DNA from: Pseudomonadota bacterium
GTDB lineage: Bacteria; Pseudomonadota; Gammaproteobacteria; Xanthomonadales; SZUA-38
Assembly (NCBI GenBank): GCA_039033415.1
Contig: JBCCCR010000021.1
Location: 1-64,000 of the forward strand
Reading direction: 5' to 3'
DNA length: 64,000 nt
Part shown: positions 24,635 through 33,630 of the stretch, one piece after another
Position numbering within the stretch: the first letter of the stretch is position 1
Layout of the letters: every line of letters begins with the position of its first letter
Notes under the pieces: model-generated
The model's input: only the letters and a program-made list of their open reading frames with translations
Database searches by the model: none
What the model was told of the DNA's origin: nothing
Position numbers and translations under genes: made by a program

Positions 24635-26028
24635 AGGCCGACGCCGCGCCAAACCCCATTCCGCAGGATGACGTCGCGCGCTGCGGGTTAAGCTGGGCGG
24701 CCAAAGTGGTTTGCTCGGGCGTGTTTATCACGGGCCGCGACCCCGGAGAGACGTTCCGGGCAAGCTGTGCGTGGATGGCTGCATCAGAGGAAATTCTCCA
24801 GGAAGCGACCGAAAACCGAAATGTCGCGGCGCTGATGAACCTGCCGGTAACGATCGAGGTTGACCACGAGCGCCGGGGCGTGCGGCTTGAGCTGGACGGC
24901 GTGGATGCGTACGCGTTTTATCACGCAGATCAGGGATCGGTGGTCTCAAGCAAACCGCACCCTGAGCTGGCTTTTGCGCCGCAGAAGTTGAAAAGAAACC
25001 CGGAAGCAGGTGTCTTTTCAGGTTCGGTCGAAGACCCCGATCCGATATTCCAGCCGGCACTGACCCGCGCCTTTAAAAACAGCTTTCAATTCACCAACGC
25101 ACTGGTTGTGGCGCATCGGGGCGAGATTGTTGCCGAAGCCTATGCTGATGGCTACGACGAAAACAGCCGCTTCGAGGCTTGGTCGATGGGCAAGAGCCTG
25201 GCTGCAACGCTGGTTGGCTTGACTCACCAGCAGGGGCTGATCGATCTCGATGAGCCGGCAGGATTCGCAGCCTGGCAGGCGCCCACCGACCCTCGTCGTG
25301 ACATCCGCGTGCGTGATCTGCTCAATATGGCCAGTGGCCTTGAGTTCACTGGAAGCTACGGTCGGTCAGAAGACCACACCGTCAAAGCCGAAAACGGTCT
25401 GTGCCTCGACCACACGTACGTCTATGCCGGCGGCGTGGACAGCTTCGAGTTTTCTGTCTCCAAACCCCTCGCGCATGCGCCGGGGACCAACGGCCGCTAC
25501 CGAAACTGTGACCCGCTGCTGGCCGTTGGGCTTGTACGCGAACGAGCAGCCGGTGGCGACGTGAAGGAGTTTCTTCATTGGCCGCAGCGGCATCTGTTCA
25601 ACCCCTTGGGTTGCACCGACATGGTGCTCGAGACCGACCCGTTCGGCCACTTTTTGATCTCCGGGCACGACTACGGCACGGCGCGCGACTGGGCCCGCTT
25701 AGGGCAGCTTTACCTTAACCGGGGCTACTGGCAGGGAAACCAGCTGCTGGCGCCGGAATTTGTAGACTTTGTCCAGACGCCTGCTGAGAAGGCGTGGCAC
25801 CACGATCCGTACTACGGCGGCTTTTTCTGCACCAACGCAACCGGCATTATCCCGACGCTGCCCAATGACGCATTCTGGATGTCGGGTGGCGGTCGGCAGC
25901 GGGTGATGATTGTGCCCTCCCTGGATCTGGTCGTTGTGCGGATGGGCCATATCGCGGGCTTTGTCTTTGATTTGGACAACACGCTCAACGAGGTCTATCG
26001 GGAAATTGCCGAAGCCGTGGCCGCCTGA
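24631..26028 (+). CDS. Serine beta-lactamase-fold hydrolase (class C/esterase type)
   Basis: 465 aa, TTG start overlapping the stop of the propeller gene. After an N-terminal segment with WAAKVVCSGVFITGR comes the penicilloyl-serine fold: Ser185-x-x-Lys188 (WSMGKS), Tyr290-x-Asn292 (RYRNCD) and a late SGGG motif near the third-motif position. The family holds esterases, amidases, D-peptidases and true beta-lactamases; the sequence does not say which. It is a paralogue of the product at 30790-32139, with the same N-terminal AAKxxCSGxFIxGR. A TetR-type operator controls this two-gene unit. Confidence 0.87.
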   Translation: MKADAAPNPIPQDDVARCGLSWAAKVVCSGVFITGRDPGETFRASCAWMAASEEILQEATENRNVAALMNLPVTIEVDHERRGVRLELDGVDAYAFYHADQGSVVSSKPHPELAFAPQKLKRNPEAGVFSGSVEDPDPIFQPALTRAFKNSFQFTNALVVAHRGEIVAEAYADGYDENSRFEAWSMGKSLAATLVGLTHQQGLIDLDEPAGFAAWQAPTDPRRDIRVRDLLNMASGLEFTGSYGRSEDHTVKAENGLCLDHTYVYAGGVDSFEFSVSKPLAHAPGTNGRYRNCDPLLAVGLVRERAAGGDVKEFLHWPQRHLFNPLGCTDMVLETDPFGHFLISGHDYGTARDWARLGQLYLNRGYWQGNQLLAPEFVDFVQTPAEKAWHHDPYYGGFFCTNATGIIPTLPNDAFWMSGGGRQRVMIVPSLDLVVVRMGHIAGFVFDLDNTLNEVYREIAEAVAA

Positions 26029-26065
26029 GCCATGCGGAGCTCGCCAAGCCGAGCATCGAAAACCG

Positions 26066-27343
26066 TTATCGCGCTTTCGGGACGTCTGACGCCGGTTTCA
26101 GGCGTTGTTCAATGGGATCGTGCATCAAGATGAAAAATGCGATCGCCAGGACCGTCAGCACGAAATTCACGAGAAAAAAGCCAAACCACCCAATCTGCGC
26201 CGCCAGCAGCCCAGAAGCGCCACCTGCAGCGGCAAAACCGAGAAACCAGGTGGATTGCTGGACCGTAAAGTCCGTCCCAACCTGGCCCTCAGATGCCCAG
26301 CCTATGCGAGCGGCATAAACCACCATGCGGATAGGCGCCGTGCAGAGTGCGCTGAAGAAAATGATGCCCATGACTACGGGGGTCGTGACCGCTTCCACAT
26401 GCGCCAGGTAAAGAAAGCCGGGTAACGCCATCGGTGCCACCACCAGCATTACCTTGGCCATCCGCTTTGGGCCGATTCGGGCGATCACCGGTGCCGCCAG
26501 TGCGAGTGAAAGCACGGCTCCCAGGCTGGCAGAAATGCCAATCACAATGCCGATTTGTGATAGCGAAAGTCCCTTAGAGCCGAGAAATGGGCCAATCACC
26601 GCGACCGGCATCTGCACGGTAAAGGAGACACAGAACACCACGGCCAGCACCCACCAGTTGGTCGACCGAGAGAAGAACGCCCGGAGGCGTGTGACGGGCC
26701 GAACGCTTGCGCGGTGATCGGCCGACCGGGCAGGCTCTCGTCGCAGCAGTACCGGCAGGCAGAACAGCAAGAATAGTCCGGCAGCACAAAAAAAGGCCGG
26801 CCGCCAGCCGAAGCGATCGGTCACATACAGGAGGCCGGCAAAGCCGATCAGCTGGCCAAATTCGCGGCCAAGCCAAATCAGAGAGGACCCAAGGCCGCGC
26901 TCTTCGGGCTTCAGGTTCTCAACGATGTATGCGTCCCCGGCGATCTCAAAAGTACTGTAGAAGAGCTGCTTGAGCATTAGCAGCCCGACGATCAGCGCAA
27001 GTGCCTCAAGGCTTGGACGCACCAATCCCACCGCCGCCAGGCAAAGCGCAACGCCCAGCGCGCAGGGCGCCAACCAGGACTTTCGCCAGCCGAACCGGAT
27101 CGAACCATGGTTATCTACCAGGGGCGCCCAGGTCCATTTACAGGCGGTCACCAGCAGAGGCAGGGTGAAGAGGCCCAGATACTCCAGCGGCATGTCGAGC
27201 CGACGCGTGAACACCGTTGGCACCATGACTCCGGTCAGCGTGTTGGGAAGGTCGTGGGCCATCATGAGCGTCATCAGCACGCCATATTTGCGCCAGGTTG
27301 CCCCGTCTCCGGGTAGCCGTAGGCGTTGAAGCAGAGCTGTCAC
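26066..27343 (-). CDS. MFS transporter, AmpG/FptX-like
   Basis: 425 aa with about 12 membrane helices. The loop between helices 2 and 3, PLVDNHGSIRFGWRKSWL, resembles the AmpG and RhtX/FptX signature, whose members import muropeptides or siderophores. It begins 3 bp after the stop of the beta-lactamase-like gene at 27347 and is the last gene of a three-gene minus-strand operon with a BAAT-type thioesterase. Import of an acylated or cell-wall-derived peptide fits that context, but this is inference. Confidence 0.85.
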   Translation of the reverse strand: MTALLQRLRLPGDGATWRKYGVLMTLMMAHDLPNTLTGVMVPTVFTRRLDMPLEYLGLFTLPLLVTACKWTWAPLVDNHGSIRFGWRKSWLAPCALGVALCLAAVGLVRPSLEALALIVGLLMLKQLFYSTFEIAGDAYIVENLKPEERGLGSSLIWLGREFGQLIGFAGLLYVTDRFGWRPAFFCAAGLFLLFCLPVLLRREPARSADHRASVRPVTRLRAFFSRSTNWWVLAVVFCVSFTVQMPVAVIGPFLGSKGLSLSQIGIVIGISASLGAVLSLALAAPVIARIGPKRMAKVMLVVAPMALPGFLYLAHVEAVTTPVVMGIIFFSALCTAPIRMVVYAARIGWASEGQVGTDFTVQQSTWFLGFAAAGGASGLLAAQIGWFGFFLVNFVLTVLAIAFFILMHDPIEQRLKPASDVPKAR

Positions 27344-27346
27344 TGC

Positions 27347-29221
27347 TCAGGCCTGAAAGGTCATCAGGGGTACCCAGCCGTTGACGGCAAACAGCGTCCA
27401 TCCGGATACCAGAATGAGTGCCGACGCGAATGCAAGCGGGCGAGCCGATAGTGGTTGCGTGCTCAGTGCTGCTCGCCAGAGCGCGAACACCGCCGCCAGC
27501 GGCCCCAGCAGGCTCAGCATGAGCAGGCCGATCGATATTGAACTCGGCCGACCGATCGCCACCAGCGCGTCCATGGGTGCGGTGAGCCCGAAACGAACGA
27601 AAAGCCACAGCAACATCGCCATGCTCAGGCCGCTGACCATCAAACCAAAGCTGGCGGTTCCGGGACGCTGCCAGCCGCGCGCCCAGTGACCCGCCCAGCG
27701 AAGGAGCCAGGCCAGTGTTGCACCGACCGCAATCAGGAGGGAGCCCACCAGAAGCCCGAAACGGCCGAATGCTCTTAGGCCGGAAATAGGTTCATAGGAC
27801 TCGTTGCCTACCAGCACGGTTCTGCCGTCTGGGTCCTGAACCAGCGCGTAGACCGGCTCAGGATAATCGCCGACGCGGAAAGTGGTTGGCGTTGTTGGAA
27901 TCAGATCAGCCGTTGGTTCGCCGGGTGCAAGCGGCTGCAGCCTTAGGCCTTCGTCGGTGGCCTCGAGCCGAACGGCTCCGAATACATGCCATAACCACGC
28001 TCGCAGTGGCATGTCGTGGCTGAAAGGCGCGTACCATCCTTCATACGTTCCCAGGCCCAGGTCCTTAGCGGGAATGGCAGGCACCGGTGTTGCCGGTGGT
28101 TCGTTACGGTAGAGGTACGCCCCCAGCAGGCCTCGCAGGCGCCAGCGCAGGCCGCCATCATCACCGTTGATGATCAGGGCAAAGCCGCGTCGGCCTCCTG
28201 GCTCGTAGCCCAGCCAGGTTTGAAAGCCCTCCGTGGAGCCGGTGTGGCCCCAGAGCAGGTGGCCATTTGCCGCGCTGAATTTGAAGGTACCCAGCGCGTA
28301 GCCGGTGCTGGCGACCCCCTGGCGGCCGGCAGCGGATTGTTGGGGTGCCCGCATTTGCTCCAGCCAGGCGTCTGCTAGCTGCAGTCCCGATCTGGAAGGT
28401 TCAGGTTCAGCGTACCAGGCGACCAGCTTTCCGAGGTCGTTGATGGTGGTCACCAGCGAGCCAGATGGGCGAATGGGCATGAGCCATGATTCAGATTCCG
28501 TCACCCCGTCGGGATGATAGCTGCTCGCCAGCGGCGGTCCATCATCCGGCGCGTTTCGAAACGTCGTCTGCTCCATGCCCAGCGCAGCAAATAGATTTTC
28601 CTCTACCCAGGTATCAAACGCGCAGGCACAGGCTTGCTCAATCGCCGCCGCTGCGAGGGTGTGTCCTGGGTTGGCGTAGCTGAAGAAAAACCCCGGCGGC
28701 CAGCGAATCGCCACCTTGCCACGCATCTCGCGGACGTAGCGGTTAATTGGGTAGTCCGGTTCGGAGGTGGCATATTCGTAGTAAGTGGATCCCTCAAGCC
28801 CGCCGGTGTGACCCAGCAGGTGACGGAGGGTCAGCGGGTGTTGTTCCTCCCAGGGGTTTTCCAGCACCACGTCGGGAGCCAGCCGGCTGATGGGTGCGTC
28901 CAGGTTCAGACGCCCCTCGGCCGCCAGCTTGATGGCAGCTAGGGTTGTCAGGTTTTTCGATAACGACCCGGCGCGCAGCCGCGTATCGGCGGTCATCACT
29001 CTGCCCGACGCCACGTCGGCGAGGCCGAAACCGCGGGCGAGGACCGCCTCGCCGTTTTCCACGACGACCACTGCCGCGCCTGGCACCGACGACGCTTCCA
29101 GCATGCTCTGGATCTTTGCTTCCAGATCGTCCAAATCGGTCGGCGATTCCTGAGCAAAAACGCAATCGTTAGCGGTACAAAGGCCGCACAGTAGCCAGAT
29201 TAACCTGCTCAACCGATTCAT
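27347..29221 (-). CDS. Membrane-anchored beta-lactamase-fold hydrolase
   Basis: 624 aa. Signal peptide (cleavage near 24, VFAQ). The catalytic domain (about 28-370) has Ser86-x-x-Lys89 (GSLSKN), Tyr182-Ala-Asn184 and His326-Thr-Gly328. A beta domain (about 385-480) follows, then four membrane segments in the last ~150 residues. This layout is known from PBP4*-like and esterase-like class C relatives. It works on the periplasmic face. The stop of the upstream thioesterase overlaps its ATG by 4 bp. Likely substrates are peptides or ester/amide-linked acyl groups, not necessarily beta-lactams. Confidence 0.87.
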   Translation of the reverse strand: MNRLSRLIWLLCGLCTANDCVFAQESPTDLDDLEAKIQSMLEASSVPGAAVVVVENGEAVLARGFGLADVASGRVMTADTRLRAGSLSKNLTTLAAIKLAAEGRLNLDAPISRLAPDVVLENPWEEQHPLTLRHLLGHTGGLEGSTYYEYATSEPDYPINRYVREMRGKVAIRWPPGFFFSYANPGHTLAAAAIEQACACAFDTWVEENLFAALGMEQTTFRNAPDDGPPLASSYHPDGVTESESWLMPIRPSGSLVTTINDLGKLVAWYAEPEPSRSGLQLADAWLEQMRAPQQSAAGRQGVASTGYALGTFKFSAANGHLLWGHTGSTEGFQTWLGYEPGGRRGFALIINGDDGGLRWRLRGLLGAYLYRNEPPATPVPAIPAKDLGLGTYEGWYAPFSHDMPLRAWLWHVFGAVRLEATDEGLRLQPLAPGEPTADLIPTTPTTFRVGDYPEPVYALVQDPDGRTVLVGNESYEPISGLRAFGRFGLLVGSLLIAVGATLAWLLRWAGHWARGWQRPGTASFGLMVSGLSMAMLLWLFVRFGLTAPMDALVAIGRPSSISIGLLMLSLLGPLAAVFALWRAALSTQPLSARPLAFASALILVSGWTLFAVNGWVPLMTFQA

Positions 29222-30567
29222 GGCGCAAACCTCCGCGAGTGGCGAGATGCCTGAGACACCAGGTGCTCACCTAAAAACTCGACCACTTTGCGCCACGCCA
29301 GCCGCGCGCCTTTCGCGTTTCCTTGCGGCGTACCGCCATAGTGAACAAAACCGTTTTCCACGCCTGAATAGCCTCCGCTCCAGTGCATGAGATGAGAAAA
29401 AGGGCGGGGATCGTTCGGCATCCCGATACCGTGTCCGGCGTCTGCGAGGTAAACCGCCTCAAAGGAGCCGCAGCCGCGGGCCATCTTCTGCTCTAGAGCA
29501 CGGCATGCTTTGGCAGAGGGCCATAGCCGGTCGTCTTCACCCGCCACTGCGAGCATGGGAATCCGAAGTTGGTTCACCGGTATGGCGTAGGGGCTGCTTT
29601 GGTCCTGTGCCACCCACACCTCCTGGAACTCTCCCCTGAACGCATAGCCTGGAGGTTGCTGCATCGCTTCAGCGCGACGCCTCCGTCGTTCAACATCCGG
29701 CGCCGCCAACGGTACTCCGGCAACCGGCGCGCTATCCAGGGTCCACATGGCCCGTGTTTCTGCCGCGAAGTCTTCTCCGGCGGCCATCTCGAAACCCGTA
29801 TTCACCAGATGGCTGGGCGCCCACGCGATGACGGCATCGAAAAGTTCGGGCCATGTTATGGCACTCAGCATGGCCGCTTCGGATCCCCGCGAAGCTCCCC
29901 AAATGCAGAGCGGCAGCGAATGGCGCTGCCGCAGCCAGTCGGCTGCGGATCGAAAGTATTCCAGCGGAAGGTTGAGGCCGGACCTGGGCAGACCGGGGTA
30001 CTGAAAATAAGCCAGCGCCAGTGCGGCGAAACCCTCCGCCGCGAGCGCGGCCGCGCGGCCGGGTACAACACCCCCTTCCGACCCTCCCAGCACCAGCACA
30101 CTGCCGCGCGCCGGCGTGTCGCGTGGTTCGAAAAGGAGCCCGTGAATAGGCCCTCCAAGCCGGGTGACACGTACATCCGGCGCCACGCGATGCCGCACTA
30201 GGGTTTGTTCCGCCTCGAGCTCACCCTGCCGCGCCGATACCCGATAAACCAGTGGTTCAAGTGGCCCGAGCTGCGGCCAAAGTGGCTCGTGCCGGCACAA
30301 CACCTCACTTAGATAGTCTCGCTGCGCCGGCTGCAGCGCCCAGTACAGGCCGCCAACATCGGCGCCGTCGTAGCTGCCCGTAGCCTCGTCCAGCCGGGTG
30401 GAGATGGCGTCGCCCGACGGAAGGAACGTGACGCTGCTGCACCAGAGTCGCTGCTCGTTATCGACGGTTTCGCAGCGCAGGCTGACGGGTTCGCCCGGCT
30501 TGAGCCGAATGAGAACTAACTCAGCATCTTCCTGCTGCAGGACCTGATCGGGTAATTTCAAGCGCAA
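29218..30567 (-). CDS. BAAT/acyl-CoA thioesterase-family alpha/beta hydrolase
   Basis: 449 aa. The N-terminal ~130 residues form the beta-sandwich of the bile acid-CoA:amino acid N-acyltransferase/ACOT family. The hydrolase domain has nucleophile Ser226 (GASRGSEAA), an acid Asp345 or Asp346 (AGEDDRLWP) and His379 (DAGHGI). A serine in place of the BAAT cysteine suggests thioester hydrolysis more than amino acid conjugation. No signal peptide. It is first in a minus-strand operon with the membrane beta-lactamase-like protein and the MFS carrier. Two degenerate GntR-type sites lie just upstream. It may release CoA from bulky or branched acyl-CoAs. Confidence 0.85.
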   Translation of the reverse strand: MRLKLPDQVLQQEDAELVLIRLKPGEPVSLRCETVDNEQRLWCSSVTFLPSGDAISTRLDEATGSYDGADVGGLYWALQPAQRDYLSEVLCRHEPLWPQLGPLEPLVYRVSARQGELEAEQTLVRHRVAPDVRVTRLGGPIHGLLFEPRDTPARGSVLVLGGSEGGVVPGRAAALAAEGFAALALAYFQYPGLPRSGLNLPLEYFRSAADWLRQRHSLPLCIWGASRGSEAAMLSAITWPELFDAVIAWAPSHLVNTGFEMAAGEDFAAETRAMWTLDSAPVAGVPLAAPDVERRRRRAEAMQQPPGYAFRGEFQEVWVAQDQSSPYAIPVNQLRIPMLAVAGEDDRLWPSAKACRALEQKMARGCGSFEAVYLADAGHGIGMPNDPRPFSHLMHWSGGYSGVENGFVHYGGTPQGNAKGARLAWRKVVEFLGEHLVSQASRHSRRFAP

Positions 30568-30600
30568 CAGAATGTCGTTCCAGGTGAGGTCATTTTCATA

Positions 30601-30631
30601 TTGTGTGCAATTTCACGCCAAAAATATACAA
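30601..30631. promoter_or_regulatory. Two degenerate GntR-type operator matches in a divergent promoter
   Basis: TTGTGTGCAA (30601-30610, 8 of 10 to TTGTATACAA) and AAATATACAA (30622-30631, 7 of 10) lie between the thioesterase start (30567) and the plus-strand hydrolase. They could serve both directions. Confidence 0.4.
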
Positions 30632-30789
30632 TTTGAACTTCCCCAGCCTGGTCGCCCAATACTCGCCGGGAATACTCTTACCTCAAAACCAGCGGAACAT
30701 GACCCATTAAGCGTCAAGACCAAATATCAGCCGACTACGCGCAGCACGCGGCTTCGACGCTCACGACAGCGGAGCAAAGTCTGCTCACG

Positions 30790-32139
30790 TTGGGGCTGGC
30801 AGCCAAGGCCATTTGCTCAGGCATTTTTATCTCCGGCCGGCCGCTGGAGCATCTACTCGGGACCACGGTTGAGGCGCGGCTGGAGGGTCAGCCGATTCAG
30901 TTTGCGATCGATGAAGCCGCCAAGACGGTTGAGGCGAGCTTGCCCGGCGGCCTTCGCCGACGTGCTGTGTTGGCCGGAGATCAGGGCGTGGTGCTGCTCC
31001 CCGTCGCCGGCAGCAAGATTTTTTTTGAGCCATCAAAGGTCTCGTCTCGCCTTGGCGTAGCTGACGAAACAGACTGGCCGCTTGGCGATGCCCATGCCCA
31101 GGCCAAAACCATCGACAGCGACTGGGATCAGGCGGGTCTGCAAAGCGCGGCTGCGATCGCCTTCGAAAGCCATCCTGAGTCTCAAACCGCGGCTTTGTTG
31201 GTTGCGCATCGGGGTCAGCTGGTGCTTGAGCGATATGGACCTGGGATCGATTCGTCAACTCAGCTTCAAAGTTGGTCCATGGCCAAAACGCTGACCGCTA
31301 TGCTGATTGGCCGCCTGGTGGAAAAGGGTGAACTGGCGGTCGATGAGCCTGCGCCGATCGCCGCCTGGCAGGGCAGTGGCGATCCGCGGCGGGCCATCAC
31401 TGTTCGCCACCTGCTGCAGATGTCCAGCGGGCTCGGGTTCAGCGCCGAATGGGCGCCGGACTACGACGCTGTTGACGGCTATCCCGATCACGCCTACATG
31501 TACAGCGCCGGCATCGACTGTTTTGCGCTGGCGCTGACCCGACCGCTAACCCAGCCACCCGGCACGCTGGGCGCTTACAAAAATGGCGACACGCTCATCC
31601 TCGGCTACCTGATTCAGCAGTACTGCCGAGAGAACGGCGAGGACTATTTTAGCTGGCCTCAGCGGGAGCTATTCGATCACATCGGCATACGCAGGCTGGT
31701 GCTGGAGCCTGACCCCTACGGTAACTTCATGTCCAGCGGCAATAACTTTGGTACTGCCCGTGACTGGGTGCGCTTGGGGCTGCTACTCCTTAACAACGGC
31801 GAGTTTGCCGGTCGGCGTTTGCTGCCTGAGGCGTTTTGTCGATTGCTGCGCGCGCCAGCCCCCGCCTGGGCGGGCCGTTACTGGACCGAACCCGGGCCGG
31901 ATGGCTGGGAAGATTCCATCTACGGCGGCCAGCTCTGGCTGAACCGCTATCCCCCTCAGGACGCGTGGCCGCTGCCCTCCGACGCTTGCTTTATGCTTGG
32001 CGTCGGCGGTCAGTACACGTTTGTTGTGCCGTCGCTCGACTTGGTGATTGTCCGTCTGGGTCACGTGCTTGGTGCGGACGGCACCCGGGGTTGTCTGCCC
32101 GACGTCCTCAAGAAAATTCTCAGCGCACGCCGTGGCTAG
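30790..32139 (+). CDS. Serine beta-lactamase-fold hydrolase, paralogue of 24631-26028; N-terminus uncertain
   Basis: At least 449 aa from the TTG at 30790. Motifs: AAKAICSGIFISGR at the N-terminus, Ser163-x-x-Lys166 (WSMAKT), Tyr263-Lys-Asn265, and a late GVGG motif. The frame stays open and sensible back to 30703 (SADYAQHAASTLTTAEQSLL) but offers only ATT, ATA and CTG there. An ATG at 30699 is out of frame by one base (ATG ACC CAT T AAG), so one extra T near 30708 may have cost the normal start. Downstream it overlaps the DUF3100 gene by 8 bp. The substrate is unknown; it is probably a peptidase or esterase. Confidence 0.83.
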   Translation: MGLAAKAICSGIFISGRPLEHLLGTTVEARLEGQPIQFAIDEAAKTVEASLPGGLRRRAVLAGDQGVVLLPVAGSKIFFEPSKVSSRLGVADETDWPLGDAHAQAKTIDSDWDQAGLQSAAAIAFESHPESQTAALLVAHRGQLVLERYGPGIDSSTQLQSWSMAKTLTAMLIGRLVEKGELAVDEPAPIAAWQGSGDPRRAITVRHLLQMSSGLGFSAEWAPDYDAVDGYPDHAYMYSAGIDCFALALTRPLTQPPGTLGAYKNGDTLILGYLIQQYCRENGEDYFSWPQRELFDHIGIRRLVLEPDPYGNFMSSGNNFGTARDWVRLGLLLLNNGEFAGRRLLPEAFCRLLRAPAPAWAGRYWTEPGPDGWEDSIYGGQLWLNRYPPQDAWPLPSDACFMLGVGGQYTFVVPSLDLVIVRLGHVLGADGTRGCLPDVLKKILSARRG

Positions 32140-32923
32140 CGTTCGACTCTTCTTTGCATTGCTTGTGTGTGTGGTTGCCGCTGAGCTGATCGGCATCGTG
32201 CGAATTCCCTTGGGCGAATTGACCATCGTCCTGCTACCGCTGGTGTTCGCGTTTGTCCTCGGTCTAATCCTGAACCCAAACGTCAACGCCCGGGCCAACC
32301 GCCTGTTGGACGATAACGCAGCGAAGTCTGCTGCCCGCCAGCTGCCGATTGCGGTGATGCCGCTGATTGCGTTTCTGTCCGCCTTTATAGGCCCCAACCT
32401 CGAGGAGATATCCGATGTGGGCGTTGCCCTCGTGCTGCAGGAACTGGGCAACCTCGGCACGATGCTGATTGCGCTGCCTGTTGCGGTAGTGGTTTTTCGC
32501 ATGGGCCGTGAGTCCGTCGGCGCCACCTTTTCCATCGGCCGCGAGGGCGGGTTGGCGTTCATCTACGGCCGCTATGGCGGCGACAGCCCGGAAGCCACGG
32601 GCGTCATGGCCGTCTATGTTTGCGGGACGTTTCTCGGCGCCGCCTTTTTTAGTTTTCTTCCGCCATTGATCGCCTCGCTGGGCTGGCTGGATCCGCGTGC
32701 GCTCGCCATGGCCTGCGGCACCGGCAGCGCCAGCATGACCGGGGCATGCTCCAGCGCGCTGGCGTCGAGTTATCCGGAGATGGCCGATCAGATTGCGGCG
32801 CTGGCTGCCACCAGTAATTTAATGAGCGGCCTTTCCAATCTGTTTGTGATCATATTCATCACCCTGCCGCTGACCGAGTGGCTCTATCGTCAGCTCACGC
32901 GGCGTCGGCCCACGCATGGCTGA
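32132..32923 (+). CDS. DUF3100 family membrane protein
   Basis: 263 aa from the GTG at 32132, which overlaps the previous stop by 8 bp. Seven or eight hydrophobic segments are visible, including LFFALLVCVVAAELIGIV, LTIVLLPLVFAFVLGLILNP and GTGSASMTGACSSALASSYPE, a Gly/Ser-rich loop like those of transporters. DUF3100 has no settled function; I infer a transporter. It overlaps the next small membrane protein by 8 bp, so the pair is likely one complex. The unit follows a hydrolase gene, which suggests uptake or export of its product. Confidence 0.82.
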   Translation: MASVRLFFALLVCVVAAELIGIVRIPLGELTIVLLPLVFAFVLGLILNPNVNARANRLLDDNAAKSAARQLPIAVMPLIAFLSAFIGPNLEEISDVGVALVLQELGNLGTMLIALPVAVVVFRMGRESVGATFSIGREGGLAFIYGRYGGDSPEATGVMAVYVCGTFLGAAFFSFLPPLIASLGWLDPRALAMACGTGSASMTGACSSALASSYPEMADQIAALAATSNLMSGLSNLFVIIFITLPLTEWLYRQLTRRRPTHG

Positions 32924-33401
32924 GCCGCGCAGATCCTTAACGGAGCTGTGGATGATCGGGCGGACCACCGGTCTCGTCCTGACGCTCACCTGGGCGGGAC
33001 ACCTCGGAGCTGCAGGTTCCGAACTAAGCTTCAGCGGTGCGTTGGCGGTGCTGCCCGGTCTGCTGCTCCTCGGTGGGGCAGTGCTGATTGGGTATGTCGT
33101 GGCCATTGCCATCCCAACGCGGCTGCCAGACCTGTTCTGGATTTCCATGGTCACAACGCTTGCGGGTCTGCCGTTTGTCCCTGGTTCCGAATGGTTTCTA
33201 AAAAGCCTTCAGCCTCTTAGGTTTGTTGCGATGATTACGCCAGTGCTGGCGTTCGCCGCGCTGAGTCTGCGTCGTCGCGAGGTGACGTTGTTTCGCGCCA
33301 CCGGTTACAAGATGATTCTCATATCCTTATTGGTCTTTTTGGGAACCTACTTCGGTTCCGCCATTGTGGCTCATGTAGCGCTCCAGCTGACTGGTTCCTA
33401 G
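32916..33401 (+). CDS. Small membrane protein, probable partner of the DUF3100 protein
   Basis: 161 aa with four or five hydrophobic helices (about 16-34, 38-66, 70-90, 95-115, 130-155). No family recognised. The ATG lies inside the last codons of the DUF3100 gene (8-bp overlap). Such tight coupling of two membrane proteins is common for two-subunit transporters; that is inference. 229 bp later comes the next transcript with its own operator. Confidence 0.75.
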   Translation: MAEPRRSLTELWMIGRTTGLVLTLTWAGHLGAAGSELSFSGALAVLPGLLLLGGAVLIGYVVAIAIPTRLPDLFWISMVTTLAGLPFVPGSEWFLKSLQPLRFVAMITPVLAFAALSLRRREVTLFRATGYKMILISLLVFLGTYFGSAIVAHVALQLTGS

Positions 33402-33589
33402 TGGGCCGCGTCATGCGGCGGATTTCCAAAACCTAAAACACCGTTCCTGCCGAGGCTGGCTGCCGAACACCGACTCGCGGTTTTGGTGCAGCAACACCTG
33501 GCTGCGCCGCCTGCTTGCTTGCAAACGACGATCGCATTGACCGGCCAGGCTAACTTCGAAATCTCCCTTGGATGCAATCGACTATAGGT

Positions 33590-33621
33590 TTGTATATTAT
33601 TTACAGTACGATCGTACTGGA
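33590..33621 (+). promoter_or_regulatory. TetR-type operator, copy 2, with an adjacent weak GntR-type match
   Basis: TACAGTACGATCGTACTGGA (33602-33621) has 8-4-8 structure with one arm mismatch and identical GATC centre to copy 1. It ends three bases before GAGGA, the ribosome binding site of the receptor gene (ATG 33631). Just before it TTGTATATTA (33590-33599) matches 7 of 10 positions of the GntR palindrome and also contains a possible -10 element. Confidence 0.78.
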
Positions 33622-33630
33622 GATGAGGAA

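Noticed and set aside
26952-26959. GTACTGTA, half of the TetR palindrome
   Set aside because: Only one arm is present and it lies inside the MFS coding region.
24631-32139. Beta-lactam resistance island
   Set aside because: The beta-lactamase-fold enzymes sit in catabolic operons with CoA and transport genes; one matches D-aminopeptidase and none looks like a classical AmpC with ampR.
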